Source: Alteromonas lipotrueae (lineage in GTDB: Bacteria > Pseudomonadota > Gammaproteobacteria > Enterobacterales > Alteromonadaceae). From it: a stretch of DNA of 64,000 nt. The stretch lies in NCBI RefSeq assembly GCF_019249215.1, contig NZ_JAESDI010000009.1, positions 186,001-250,000 on the forward strand, read 5' to 3'. The translations under genes and the position numbers were made by a program. The first letter of the stretch is position 1. Every line of letters starts with the position of its first letter. The notes below the pieces were generated by a model, which was not told the origin of the DNA, searched no databases, and worked only from the letters and a program-made list of their open reading frames with translations. Below, one piece after another: positions 55,339-64,000 of the stretch.

Positions 55339-55709
55339 AATACGCATTGTTACTAATCACAACACTGCACTAACTCGATGCATCTGCCACTTATTGTCGC
55401 GTCACACCATTAACGCCAAAACGCCTCCCCTGCTTCATGCAGCTTATTTATCTATCATTTTCCATTACACACCTGTACATGAACACAAAGTAAAAACGTA
55501 AATTACCCACTACTATTAATAACTTAAGCTATTTAGTTGAATACCATAACTTTAAACTAAGGCGTGTTTTTTGCATTGCTTTGACTTAATGTAGTTTTGA
55601 CTTATGTAGCTTTGCACATAAGCCCACTCTAGGCAGCGTCATTAATTAGCTGTATTTCAGACTGAATGCGTTTTCCGCGCTTATTCCAAAAAAATAACAC
55701 CGAGGCCAT
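55339..55709. other. Intergenic stretch, no gene seen
   Basis: A/T-rich spacer between the PPOX gene and the deaminase gene on the same strand. Frames here are short or shadows. The promoter of the deaminase gene should be here, but no clear consensus stands out. Confidence 0.4.
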
Positions 55710-56717
55710 ATGCAAGAATTTATAAAAAAGATGCCAAAAGCCGAACTACATGTTCATATTGAAGGCACATTAGAGCCCGAGCTAAGCTTTGCATTAGCGC
55801 AGAAAAATGGCATAAAACTGAGCGCTGAAACCCCAGAGCAAATGATTGCTGCTTATAATTTTCACGACCTTCCCTCTTTTTTAGATATTTACTACGCAGG
55901 TATGAGTGTATTAGTTGAAGAAGAAGACTTTTACGCACTTACCATGGCTTACTTTGAAAAAGCAGCGGCGCAGCACATTGTATATGTGGAACTCTTTTTC
56001 GACCCACAAGCGCATACTTCCAGAGGTGTAGATTTTGAGACTGTGATTAATGGTATCTATTGCGCACAACAAGACGCAAGCACTAAATTTGGTGTGCAAA
56101 GTAATCTTATACTGTGTTTTCTTCGCGATATGTCGGCCGAGTCCGCCATGAAACATTTAACTATGGCTGAACCGCATCTCAGTAAACTCATTGGCGTAGG
56201 ATTAGATTCAGATGAACACAATAACCCACCCTCTAAGTTTGCCGAGGTGTTTGCCAAAGCCCGTGAGTGGGGACTAAAACTCACTATGCATTGCGATGTG
56301 AATCAGCAAAATACCCTAGAACATATTCGCCAAGTACTAGAAGATATAGATGTAGACAGAATAGATCACGGCGTAAATATTTTAGCATCAGACGCGTTAT
56401 GCAAATTAGTGAAGCAAAAAAATATTGGGTTAACGGTTTGCCCTGTGTCTAACCAATTCGTGGTGCAATCACTAACCTCAACTGAAATAAAAGCCATGCT
56501 TGAACGTGGGTTAATGCCAACGATTAACTCAGACGATCCTTCTTATTTCAGAGCGTATTTAAATGACAACCTTATTGCACTTCAGCAAGAAGGGGGATTC
56601 AGCGAAGATGAGCTAAGTACGCTAGTGGCAAACAGCTTTAAAGCAAGCTGGCTGAGTACTACTGAGAAAGCCCAATTTTTAGCTGGGCTTGATGATTATA
56701 TAGATAAATGTGCGTAA
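55710..56717 (+). CDS. Adenosine/adenine deaminase family protein with altered HxxE motif
   Basis: 335 residues, TIM-barrel amidohydrolase. Zinc ligands: AELHVHIEG (His14, His16), His194 in LTMHCDVNQ, and Asp275-Asp276 in TINSDDPSYF. The position of the adenosine deaminase catalytic Glu (HAGE in the family) is Val197 here (HCDV). The segment GVGLDSDEHNNPPSKF resembles the adenine-deaminase-like branch rather than adenosine deaminase. Also DRIDHGVN and LTVCPVSNQFV. A purine or N6-substituted purine substrate is likely; the exact one is unknown. GAGGCC precedes the ATG. Confidence 0.82.
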   Translation: MQEFIKKMPKAELHVHIEGTLEPELSFALAQKNGIKLSAETPEQMIAAYNFHDLPSFLDIYYAGMSVLVEEEDFYALTMAYFEKAAAQHIVYVELFFDPQAHTSRGVDFETVINGIYCAQQDASTKFGVQSNLILCFLRDMSAESAMKHLTMAEPHLSKLIGVGLDSDEHNNPPSKFAEVFAKAREWGLKLTMHCDVNQQNTLEHIRQVLEDIDVDRIDHGVNILASDALCKLVKQKNIGLTVCPVSNQFVVQSLTSTEIKAMLERGLMPTINSDDPSYFRAYLNDNLIALQQEGGFSEDELSTLVANSFKASWLSTTEKAQFLAGLDDYIDKCA

Positions 56718-56757
56718 CGCGTAAGGTTAGGCGTCGCGTAGGTAATTCGCTTTTTGC

Positions 56758-56789
56758 GTAAGTAAACAGGGCTAACAATGTTTACTTAC
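56758..56789. terminator. Hairpin between convergent genes
   Basis: GTAAGTAAACA pairs with TGTTTACTTAC, 11 pairs with a ten-base loop. Sits between the deaminase stop and the MFS stop; probably a shared terminator. Confidence 0.6.
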
Positions 56790-56804
56790 CTTTAAACCAC
56801 TTAG

Positions 56805-57920
56805 CTACGCTTTTGTTTTCACCACGTAAATCGAGCATAGAATTGCAATTGCCCCACACACGGTGAATACGCCACGCTCTGCTACAGGTAAAAACTCAAG
56901 CGCCGACGTTAAAAACTGCCCTGAGAATACCGCCATGGCAAACCACGCTAAATTCCGCCCCATATTCGCCTCACAGCTGCGCTCAACGGTGGCATGGTTG
57001 AGTAAGGGTATAGAAAACCCAAAGCCTGTACCTGCAAATATAGATGCAACAACGAGTAAACTTGTAGTCTCAGCAATCGCGAAGATTGCGTGTGCTGCCG
57101 CAAAGCTTATAAAAGCTAGAAATAAGGTGACTTTCTCAGACTTCAGATTGACTATCTGTGGCATAACCAGCGCAGATAAAACAGCCATTAATGAGATAAA
57201 AGACAGCAAATAACCCGTTTCGGCTTCGCGGTAACCTAAATCGCCAAGGAGAACTGGCAGTGTTATAAACATACTAAAGAACAGCGACATGGCTAATACG
57301 GTATTGATTAAGACAGACCGTAAGTTTTCATTAATTTGACCACCTTCACCAATGGTAACCGGTTGAGTTTCTGGCTCATTATGCGGAATGCTCATTGCGG
57401 TCAGCACCAAACAAATCAATGCCAACCCGTAGAGCAAGAATGGCGCTCTCCAATCAATTTCACTTAGCAGACCACCTAAAAATAGTATTATTACGCCGCC
57501 CAGCTCAATGGCCATGCCTTGTTTAGCAATAACAGATAGTCTGGCCTTGCCATTATACCACTGTGAAATAATCGCTGTGCCTGACGCCATTACTCCCGCT
57601 GCAAAGCCACCGAGTAAAATTCGGTCGATACTTACCCATAAAGGCCCGTAAACCCAAATGCCACCAATACCTAATAATAAGTATCCCCACAAGGCTATGA
57701 CTAAGGTTTTGCGAGCCCCAATGCTATCAATGAGCTTTCCGAAAAAGGACGCAAACAAAATGGCGCCCAATGCAGGCAAGGTGATTAACAAAGGCGCAAA
57801 TTTACTAACCCCTAGGGCAGGCGCAATTGAGTTCAGTCCGGGCGCTAATACCGCCCCTACCATAATGGTTAACATTGAAATCACCAATAACGTGATTTCT
57901 CCTAAACGTGATAACTTCAT
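56805..57920 (-). CDS. MFS transporter
   Basis: 371 residues, about 12 membrane helices. Motif A-like sequence FGKLIDSIGARKTL between helices 2 and 3 and GGFAAGVMASGTAIISQWYNGKARLSVIAKQG around helices 4-5. The length is slightly short for the superfamily. Divergent from a LysR gene at 58049 that probably regulates it. Substrate unknown. Confidence 0.85.
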   Translation of the reverse strand: MKLSRLGEITLLVISMLTIMVGAVLAPGLNSIAPALGVSKFAPLLITLPALGAILFASFFGKLIDSIGARKTLVIALWGYLLLGIGGIWVYGPLWVSIDRILLGGFAAGVMASGTAIISQWYNGKARLSVIAKQGMAIELGGVIILFLGGLLSEIDWRAPFLLYGLALICLVLTAMSIPHNEPETQPVTIGEGGQINENLRSVLINTVLAMSLFFSMFITLPVLLGDLGYREAETGYLLSFISLMAVLSALVMPQIVNLKSEKVTLFLAFISFAAAHAIFAIAETTSLLVVASIFAGTGFGFSIPLLNHATVERSCEANMGRNLAWFAMAVFSGQFLTSALEFLPVAERGVFTVCGAIAILCSIYVVKTKA

Positions 57921-58048
57921 AAAACCCCATTGAAACTAAATTAACGCGGCTTGTATTTTACGCACTGGCACTGCTATCCGTTAAATGATAATTTTATTCA
58001 CAATTAATGCATATTTTGCATGAATCTTATTTTACTCACCGAGCTATT

Positions 58049-58936
58049 ATGAACCTTAAACACATGCATACTTTTGTCGAAGTGGCTCAATGCAAAAGCT
58101 TCTCGTTAGCTGCTACGCGCTTACATACTGTTCAAAGTGCGGTTAGTCGTCATATTAATGCACTTGAAACCTCCCTTAACGTTAAGCTTTTTGAGCGCAC
58201 CACTCGTTATGTGGAGCTAACCGCACCTGGAAAAGTATTTCTTCGCCATGCTGAAGATATTTTAACCCATTTCCAACAAGCACAATATGAAACTCAAAGC
58301 GTTGCTAACGGTAAACAAGGGTTATTGCGTATTGGTTACTTAAGCTCAGCATGTGCGCATGTTATGCCCAAATTACTAAGCCGCTTCTCGCTAAGCGAGC
58401 CTCTCATTGATGTACAAATATTTGAAATGACTGCCGCTCAGCAGTTAGAAGCCTTTAGCGAAGGAAGAATAGAAATTGGCTTTTCAAGGCCCATAGATGG
58501 CGGCTATCGCGGTCTCATAAATCAACAGCATTTAACTGATGATCCTATTGTTCTCGTGATATCCGAATCGCATCCACTGTCGAAAAATAGCAGCGTAGAC
58601 TTGGTAGATTTAGCGCGTTACTCGCTCACTTTGTTTGCCCGAGACCAAGCATCTAGCTTATTTGACACCATTATTAGTGCATTCCACCGCGTGAAAGTAC
58701 AACCTAAAGTAACTAACGAGCCTAGTAGTATGCAAGCCCTGCTTACCCACATAGCCAGTACGCGAAATGTGGCTTTAGTACCCAGCTGCATCAAGAATTT
58801 ACAGACAGAAGGATGTGTGTTTATTACGTTGAATATTCCCCTATCCGTGCCGCTAGAAATGCATTGGCAAACTAACGGCGTTACCGTTACTGAAACCTGG
58901 TTAAGGTGGTGTGCTAATCAAGCGCTAGCATTTTAG
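58049..58936 (+). CDS. LysR family transcriptional regulator
   Basis: 295 residues from ATG 58049, with GAG upstream; the longer frame from 58007 lacks support. HTH in LKHMHTFVEVAQCKSFSLAATRLHTVQSAVSRHI and LNVKLFERTTR; effector domain LLRIGYLSSACAHVMPKL with ISESHPLSKNSS. Divergent from the MFS gene. Confidence 0.9.
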   Translation: MNLKHMHTFVEVAQCKSFSLAATRLHTVQSAVSRHINALETSLNVKLFERTTRYVELTAPGKVFLRHAEDILTHFQQAQYETQSVANGKQGLLRIGYLSSACAHVMPKLLSRFSLSEPLIDVQIFEMTAAQQLEAFSEGRIEIGFSRPIDGGYRGLINQQHLTDDPIVLVISESHPLSKNSSVDLVDLARYSLTLFARDQASSLFDTIISAFHRVKVQPKVTNEPSSMQALLTHIASTRNVALVPSCIKNLQTEGCVFITLNIPLSVPLEMHWQTNGVTVTETWLRWCANQALAF

Positions 58937-59014
58937 AAATGACTAGAAGCGATGAAAGATGAATAGCGAAAACAATGGAATGAAATTCAAAAGAGAACGG
59001 GAAAGTAGAGAGGA

Positions 59015-59050
59015 AGAAAAATGGCGTGAAAAAGACTTTTCACGCCACAG
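59015..59050 (-). terminator. Rho-independent terminator of the DUF2058 gene
   Basis: On the minus strand TGGCGTGAAAA pairs with TTTTCACGCCA through an 11-pair stem followed by TTTTTC. Located just after the DUF2058 stop (59058). Confidence 0.82.
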
Positions 59051-59057
59051 TAGTTCG

Positions 59058-59609
59058 TTACCACGTAAGATCGTCTGGAATGTCGTAGTCGGCATACCAA
59101 TCGTCTTGTGCTTCTTCTTTACCATCGCTATCGCTGGTGTCTAAATCTGCACGGTAAATAATGAAGCTATCGTCACGCTGCGCAATTTTATCGGCTACAG
59201 GTGTAGGCACTAGCTCGTAGGCGTCACCTAAGATAACCACGGTTAAGCGGCCTTTGGTGACTTGCTTGTGCATTTCAGCGCTCACGTACATACGCTTCAC
59301 TACATTGTCATGAGTGAAATTCAGTACGGTATCGCCTTTTCGCGGTTGTTTATTCACATCAATGAGTTGCTTCACTTGTGCAATGACAGAGCGCTTTTCA
59401 CGCTCTTGCTGTTGCAACTGATTCAACTCACGTGAACGGGCTTTCTTTTCTTCAGCGGCTTTCTGAGCAGCAATAGTTGCTTCGTCCACCACACCCTGGT
59501 TGTTCTTTGTTTTTTGCTTATTCTTTTTGCGCTTTTCAGCACGCGCCTGCTTAGCAGAACCTTTATCTGCTAAGCCGGCTTTTAATAACTGTTCCTGTAA
59601 CGAGGCCAT
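59058..59609 (-). CDS. yaiL: DUF2058 (YaiL-like) nucleoprotein/polynucleotide-associated protein
   Basis: 183 residues. MASLQEQLLKAGLADKGSAKQA, then a very basic segment (RAEKRKKNKQKTKNNQGVV), a coiled alpha-helix (AAEEKKARSRELNQLQQQ) and a C-terminal domain (LNFTHDNVVKRMYVSAEMHKQV; GRLTVVILGDAYELVPTPVADKI). Basic, RNA/DNA-binding character. Thirteen bases after topA on the same strand, so likely an operon with it. Confidence 0.85.
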   Translation of the reverse strand: MASLQEQLLKAGLADKGSAKQARAEKRKKNKQKTKNNQGVVDEATIAAQKAAEEKKARSRELNQLQQQEREKRSVIAQVKQLIDVNKQPRKGDTVLNFTHDNVVKRMYVSAEMHKQVTKGRLTVVILGDAYELVPTPVADKIAQRDDSFIIYRADLDTSDSDGKEEAQDDWYADYDIPDDLTW

Positions 59610-59622
59610 ATACTAAATCTCT

Positions 59623-62289
59623 TTATTTCTTTTTGGCTTTCGCTTTGGTTTTAGCAGCAGGTTTACTGGCGGCTTGTGTTTCCCACTTACCGTCGTTATA
59701 CCATGCAGACCAACCCGTAGCTTTACCCGCTTCATTTTCCGACATCACATATTGTTGCTTGGTCTTACGACTGTAGCGAACAATAGCAAGGTTACCTTCC
59801 GGATCTTTTTGCGGTGCATCTGCTAAATAATAGAATTTTTCAGATATTCTATCTCTAAAGCGCGCCAGTTCTTCCACTTTTGGTGCTCGAGTTTCCCGAG
59901 ATTTAGGGAAGTTATGCGCCGCCATGAAAATACCTGAAGCCCCATCACGTAACACAAAGTGCGCATCCGATTTTTCACAAGGAAGTTCTGGTAAATCTAC
60001 CGGATCTTCTTTAGGTGGCGCAGCCTCGCCGTTACGTAACAACTTACGCGTGTTCTTACATTCTTCATTGGTACAACCGAAGTATTTACCAAAGCGACCG
60101 TTTTTCAGTTCCATGTCACTACCACACTTATCACATTCGATAATGGGGCCGTCGTACCCTTTAATCTTGAACGTACCGGTCTCCACTAAGGTACCTTCGC
60201 AGGTCGGTGTATTACCACACACATGCAGCTTACGGGTTTCGTCTACTAAGTAACTGTCCATGGCAGTACTGCATATTGGACAGCGCTTCTTAGCACGTAA
60301 CGCTTCGGTTTCTAACTCTTCTTCGTCATCTACCTTCACCACTTCATCACCCGGTGTCAGGTTCATGGTGTTGGTGCAGCGCTCTTTTGGCGGTAAGTTA
60401 TAACCAGAACATCCAAGGAATACGCCAGTAGATGCCGTACGCACGTTCATTTCACGTCCACACTTGTCACACGTAATGCCAGCAGGAATAGCTTGATTAA
60501 GGCGCATTCCGCCTTCTTCAGGGGCTTTCTCAGCATTAAGCAACTTGCCATAGAAATCGCTGTAGAAGAGGTTAAGTACGTCTTTCCAATCTTTGTTACC
60601 TTCCGCTATATCATCAAGCTGTTGCTCCATGTTGGCGGTAAAGTCGAAACTCATTAGGTCATCAAAGTTTTCCATCAAACGGTCGTTAACGATTTCACCC
60701 ATTTTTTCAGCATAAAAACGCTTATTTTCAAGGCGAACGTAACCCCGATCTTGAATGGTAGAAATGATACTTGCGTATGTAGAAGGTCGGCCAATGCCGC
60801 GCTTTTCTAACTCTTTTACCAAAGACGCTTCGTTAAAACGAGCCACTGGTTTAGTGAAGTGCTGCTTGGGATCAAGCGCGTTTAAGTTTAATACATCACC
60901 TTTTTGAACATCAGGCAACATTAACTCTTCTTCACCTTTTTTGCGAAGCTGCGGTTGAACGCGTGTCCAACCGTCAAACTTCAACACACGACCTTTCGCC
61001 GTTAACTCGTAATTACCAGCCCCCACTCTAATGGTGGTAGCATCGTATTTAGCCGGTGTCATTTGACACGCAACAAACTGGCGCCAAATAAGCTCGTATA
61101 AACGCTGAGCGTCACGCTCCATATCACCTAAATGCGCAGCATTTACCTTAACACTTGAAGGACGAATCGCTTCGTGCGCTTCTTGTGCCCCCTCTTTGCT
61201 ACCATAACGATTAGGCGACTCTGGTAGGTATTGGCTGCCAAAATTTTCATCGATATACGCACGGCAGTTATCGAGTGCTTCTTGGCTCAAGTTTGTTGAG
61301 TCAGTACGCATATAAGTGATGTAACCCGCTTCATACAAGCGCTGCGCCATCATCATGGTTTTCTTAACACCAAAGCCTAAACGGGTACTCGCGGCTTGCT
61401 GTAATGTTGAGGTAATAAACGGTGCTGAAGGTCGGCTAGACGTAGGCTTAGATTCACGGCTTTCAACTAAATACTTAGCACCGTTCAAATCTTCTAATGC
61501 TTTGTCTGCTTGCGCTTTATTAACCGGTTTGAACGCTTTACCTTCGTGCTTGGCTACCAACATACGCAGCGCTGCTTTTTGCTCACTGGTTAAGTCGGCA
61601 TGAATATCCCAAAACTCTTCTGGAACAAACGCTTTAATCTCACGTTCACGGTCAACTACTAGACGAACAGCTACCGATTGAACACGGCCAGCAGATAAAC
61701 CACGTGCTATTTTTTTCCAAAGTAGCGGTGACACCATGAAGCCCACAACGCGGTCGAGGAAACGTCTAGCTTGCTGTGCATTTACACGAGCAACGTTCAC
61801 TTCACCTGGATCTGAGAAGGCTTCTTGAATGGCGTTTTTAGTAATCTCGTTAAACACCACACGCTGATAGGTTTTGCCTTTACTGCCCAGCAACTCTTGT
61901 AAGTGCCACGCAATAGCTTCCCCTTCTCTATCCAAATCCGTTGCGAGATAGATAGTGTCAGCGTCTTTGGCCAAGCGTTTAAGCTCGTTAACCACTTTTT
62001 CTTTACCCTGTAAAACCTGATAGTGAGCTTTCCAGTTCTGTTCTGGATCTACACCCATGCGGTCAACAAGTTTTAAATATTCATGTCTGCGAAGATATTC
62101 TTGTTTGTCTTCTTCGCTATAAGTTTTGAGTTCTTTCGCTGGCTTTTTGGGCTCAACTTTGCCCAATGCCTTCGTAGGCAGATCGCGAACATGGCCGACA
62201 GAACTTTTTACGATAAAATCTTTACCAAGATATTTATTTATCGTTTTCGCTTTGGCTGGCGACTCGACTATGACTAGAGATTTTGCCAT
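59623..62289 (-). CDS. topA: DNA topoisomerase I
   Basis: 888 residues. TOPRIM domain ([34 protein letters not shown]), the active-site Tyr in [12 protein letters not shown] (about residue 330), and three to four C-terminal Zn modules (CDKCGREM...[14 protein letters not shown]...[15 protein letters not shown]...CTNEEC). The Lys-rich tail ([13 protein letters not shown]) is present. Type IA enzyme relaxing negative supercoils. Divergent from astB. Confidence 0.97.
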   Translation of the reverse strand: MAKSLVIVESPAKAKTINKYLGKDFIVKSSVGHVRDLPTKALGKVEPKKPAKELKTYSEEDKQEYLRRHEYLKLVDRMGVDPEQNWKAHYQVLQGKEKVVNELKRLAKDADTIYLATDLDREGEAIAWHLQELLGSKGKTYQRVVFNEITKNAIQEAFSDPGEVNVARVNAQQARRFLDRVVGFMVSPLLWKKIARGLSAGRVQSVAVRLVVDREREIKAFVPEEFWDIHADLTSEQKAALRMLVAKHEGKAFKPVNKAQADKALEDLNGAKYLVESRESKPTSSRPSAPFITSTLQQAASTRLGFGVKKTMMMAQRLYEAGYITYMRTDSTNLSQEALDNCRAYIDENFGSQYLPESPNRYGSKEGAQEAHEAIRPSSVKVNAAHLGDMERDAQRLYELIWRQFVACQMTPAKYDATTIRVGAGNYELTAKGRVLKFDGWTRVQPQLRKKGEEELMLPDVQKGDVLNLNALDPKQHFTKPVARFNEASLVKELEKRGIGRPSTYASIISTIQDRGYVRLENKRFYAEKMGEIVNDRLMENFDDLMSFDFTANMEQQLDDIAEGNKDWKDVLNLFYSDFYGKLLNAEKAPEEGGMRLNQAIPAGITCDKCGREMNVRTASTGVFLGCSGYNLPPKERCTNTMNLTPGDEVVKVDDEEELETEALRAKKRCPICSTAMDSYLVDETRKLHVCGNTPTCEGTLVETGTFKIKGYDGPIIECDKCGSDMELKNGRFGKYFGCTNEECKNTRKLLRNGEAAPPKEDPVDLPELPCEKSDAHFVLRDGASGIFMAAHNFPKSRETRAPKVEELARFRDRISEKFYYLADAPQKDPEGNLAIVRYSRKTKQQYVMSENEAGKATGWSAWYNDGKWETQAASKPAAKTKAKAKKK

Positions 62290-62687
62290 ATAATTGAATT
62301 AAACCTATTGATTCTAAAGGACTATTTTAGTCATTCTCAAAGATAAAGGGCCCGTAGACTGTGCCATTGCGGTGCCCGTGCTTTTTTAACATATATCGAC
62401 AAAGTGAATGGAAAACAAGATCTTCTTAATAGTTATTCTTCCCATTGCTTCAATCACGTGCAATTCCTGTTCACTTTTCAACCACCTTGATTGGCAAGGC
62501 GCATAAAAACCGTATAATGCCAGCCATTATGCCTTTGCGCCTAGTAATTAACAGGCATTTATTATGCTTATTAATTCGCGGCCACCAAAAAATGAGACGT
62601 TAGCTTCACTGTAAATACCACCTAAGTCATGGGTTGTGCATTTATAGGGTAGCGGTCAAACGCTCAAACACCAAATAGAGGGAAAGT
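62290..62687. other. Divergent topA-astB region
   Basis: 398 bases. Contains the plus-strand promoter at 62491-62518. Left half has no clear motif beyond a U-run at about 62380. The astB 5' region (about 62525-62687) is an unusually long leader with no recognised ORF. Confidence 0.45.
62491..62518 (+). promoter_or_regulatory. Putative sigma-70 promoter for astB
   Basis: TTGGCA (62491-62496) and a perfect TATAAT (62513-62518) with 16 bases between. Predicted start about 160 bases before the astB ATG. Consensus -10 seen; use is inferred. Confidence 0.6.
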
Positions 62688-64000
62688 ATGAAGCAATTTG
62701 AAGTTAACTTTGATGGGCTTGTTGGCCCAACCCACAACTACGCCGGACTTTCGTTTGGTAATGTTGCTTCTCTGAACAATGCCAATGCCGCTAGCAGCCC
62801 CAAACAAGCGGCTAAACAAGGTTTACTGAAAATGAAAGCCTTGTCTGACATGGGCATGATGCAAGGTGTACTTGCCCCTCAAGAACGCCCAGACATAGCT
62901 GCATTACGTCGACTCGGCTTCTCTGGTTCAGATGCCAGAGTGCTAGAAAGCGCTGCAAAGCAATCTAGAGAGATTTTCTTAGCATGTTGTTCTGCATCAA
63001 GCATGTGGACGGCAAATGCAGCCACAGTCTCTCCAAGCGCAGATACGGCCGATGGTCGCGTGCATTTTACACCTGCAAACTTAACAAACAAGTTTCATCG
63101 TTCGTTAGAGCCGCAAGTGACAGGCAATATTTTAAAAGCGACCTTCGCAAATGAAAAACACTTTGCCCACCACTTACATTTGCCAGATAACGAACACTTT
63201 GGTGATGAAGGCGCAGCAAACCACACCCGCTTGTGTTCAGATTACAGCCATGCTGGGGTAGAGCTCTTTGTATACGGCCGTCACGCTTTCGACCCAAGTA
63301 AACCCGCCCCCACTAAATTCCCTGCACGACAAACGCTTGAAGCATGCCAAGCCGTTGCTCGCTTGCATGGGTTAAGTGAAGAAGGCGTGGTGTACATGCA
63401 GCAAAACCCTGATGTTATCGACCAAGGGGTTTTCCATAACGATGTGATTGCCGTGGGCAACCAAAACGTACTTTTTTACCACGACCAAGCCTTTTATAAA
63501 AAGGACGCTGGGCTAAAAGAACTACAAACTAAGTTTGGTGATTCCCCCCTTCATCTTATTGAAGTGCCTACTGATGAAGTATCGGTACAAGATGCAATTA
63601 AAACGTATCTTTTCAATACCCAAATCATCACGCTGCCAAGCGGTGACATGACGATTATTGCGCCAACGGACTGTGAAGAAAACGATGCGGTTAAGCGTTA
63701 TTTAGACAAGCTAGTAACCTTGGGCACGCCGATAAAATCGGTGAACTATTTTGATGTAAAGCAAAGTATGCGCAATGGTGGCGGCCCTGCGTGCTTGCGT
63801 TTACGTGTAGCCATGAACGACCAAGAACTTGATGCGGTAAACCCAGCAACGTTAATTAACGACATGCAATTTGCGCGTCTGAACAAATGGGTAGATAAAC
63901 ACTACCGCGACGTACTCGCTGAAGACGATTTACGCGACCCACAGTTACTGATTGAATCACGTACTGCCCTAGATGAACTTACTCAGCTATTAAAGCTTGG
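62688..64000 (+). CDS. astB: N-succinylarginine dihydrolase (3' end outside window)
   Basis: 437 codons visible; the family is ~446, so only the tail is missing. Begins [20 protein letters not shown] with AGGGAAAG upstream. Catalytic residues of AstB: Glu in [11 protein letters not shown], His in [17 protein letters not shown], and Cys in [14 protein letters not shown]. Second step of the arginine succinyltransferase (AST) pathway, hydrolysing N2-succinylarginine to succinylornithine, CO2 and ammonia. Other ast genes are not in the window. This gene is clear from direct translation. Confidence 0.95.
   Translation, partial: MKQFEVNFDGLVGPTHNYAGLSFGNVASLNNANAASSPKQAAKQGLLKMKALSDMGMMQGVLAPQERPDIAALRRLGFSGSDARVLESAAKQSREIFLACCSASSMWTANAATVSPSADTADGRVHFTPANLTNKFHRSLEPQVTGNILKATFANEKHFAHHLHLPDNEHFGDEGAANHTRLCSDYSHAGVELFVYGRHAFDPSKPAPTKFPARQTLEACQAVARLHGLSEEGVVYMQQNPDVIDQGVFHNDVIAVGNQNVLFYHDQAFYKKDAGLKELQTKFGDSPLHLIEVPTDEVSVQDAIKTYLFNTQIITLPSGDMTIIAPTDCEENDAVKRYLDKLVTLGTPIKSVNYFDVKQSMRNGGGPACLRLRVAMNDQELDAVNPATLINDMQFARLNKWVDKHYRDVLAEDDLRDPQLLIESRTALDELTQLLKL

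Noticed and set aside
55133-55501. 122-codon plus-strand ORF overlapping the PPOX gene
   Set aside because: Mostly a shadow of the PPOX gene in another frame; no start signal.
58959-59144. Small plus-strand ORF with a hydrophobic end
   Set aside because: It spans the DUF2058 terminator hairpin and the 3' end of that gene; the hydrophobic tail is antisense to coding sequence.
62600-62687. ArgR-type operator before astB
   Set aside because: A/T-rich segments exist, but none fits the TGAAT...ATTCA dyad well enough to claim.
1-64000. tRNA, rRNA, CRISPR arrays, integrases, phage genes, toxin-antitoxin pairs and defence genes
   Set aside because: Looked for on both strands by motif and by gene content; none could be supported.

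Overview
The window looks like chromosomal DNA of a marine gammaproteobacterium of the Alteromonadaceae, most likely an Alteromonas. This is inferred from protein resemblance, gene order (maf-HAD-rluC/rne; yceD-rpmF-plsX-fabHDG-acpP-fabF-pabC-mltG-tmk-holB-tatD; ppsA/ppsR divergent), moderate GC and a carbon/stress gene repertoire typical of copiotrophic marine bacteria. No rRNA, tRNA, CRISPR array, prophage or intact insertion sequence was seen.

Layout. 1-6.1 kb: the broken 3' part of a HAD-IB phosphatase, a BBE-type FAD oxidase divergent from an AraC/cupin regulator, and a PadR-HAAS-metallophosphatase unit. 6.2-11.3 kb: an accessory stretch with a small membrane protein, a one-lobe MreB-like protein with a C-terminal membrane helix, two gene remnants (a metalloprotease-like C-terminus and an aromatic aminotransferase C-terminus), a glutathione S-transferase whose expected start codon reads ATT, a PhzF-like protein, an AEC permease and a PGPGW-type membrane protein. 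11.5-14.4 kb: an iorA/iorB-like molybdenum hydroxylase pair. 14.5-18 kb: ppsA with its divergent regulator ppsR.

18-24 kb is a run of minus-strand genes for envelope proteins: a shortened DUF2157 protein, a rhombotarget lipoprotein with a GlyGly-CTERM-like tail, a tautomerase homologue lacking the N-terminal proline, a secreted esterase, DUF1294, an ICMT-like methyltransferase, an RDD protein and an M23 peptidase. 24-30 kb holds an M2 dipeptidase lipoprotein and a large beta-propeller diguanylate cyclase.

30-48 kb is the conserved core. On the minus strand lie yceD, rpmF, the fatty-acid synthesis cluster and the pabC-mltG-tmk-holB-tatD cluster. Then come maf, a HAD phosphatase, rluC and, divergently, rne with a long structured leader. 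The yceD promoter is near consensus and appears to give an almost leaderless mRNA.

48-59 kb is accessory again: an ecdysteroid-kinase-like protein, a TetR regulator divergent from an exported haloacid-dehalogenase-like protein, elaA, a LysR-controlled DUF1348-GST-PPOX operon, an adenosine/adenine deaminase family protein with an altered active-site motif, and an MFS permease divergent from a LysR regulator. 59-64 kb has a DUF2058 protein, topA and, divergently, astB, which runs off the right edge. Many start codons were reassigned from ribosome-binding sites and family N-termini; each case is noted in its entry.
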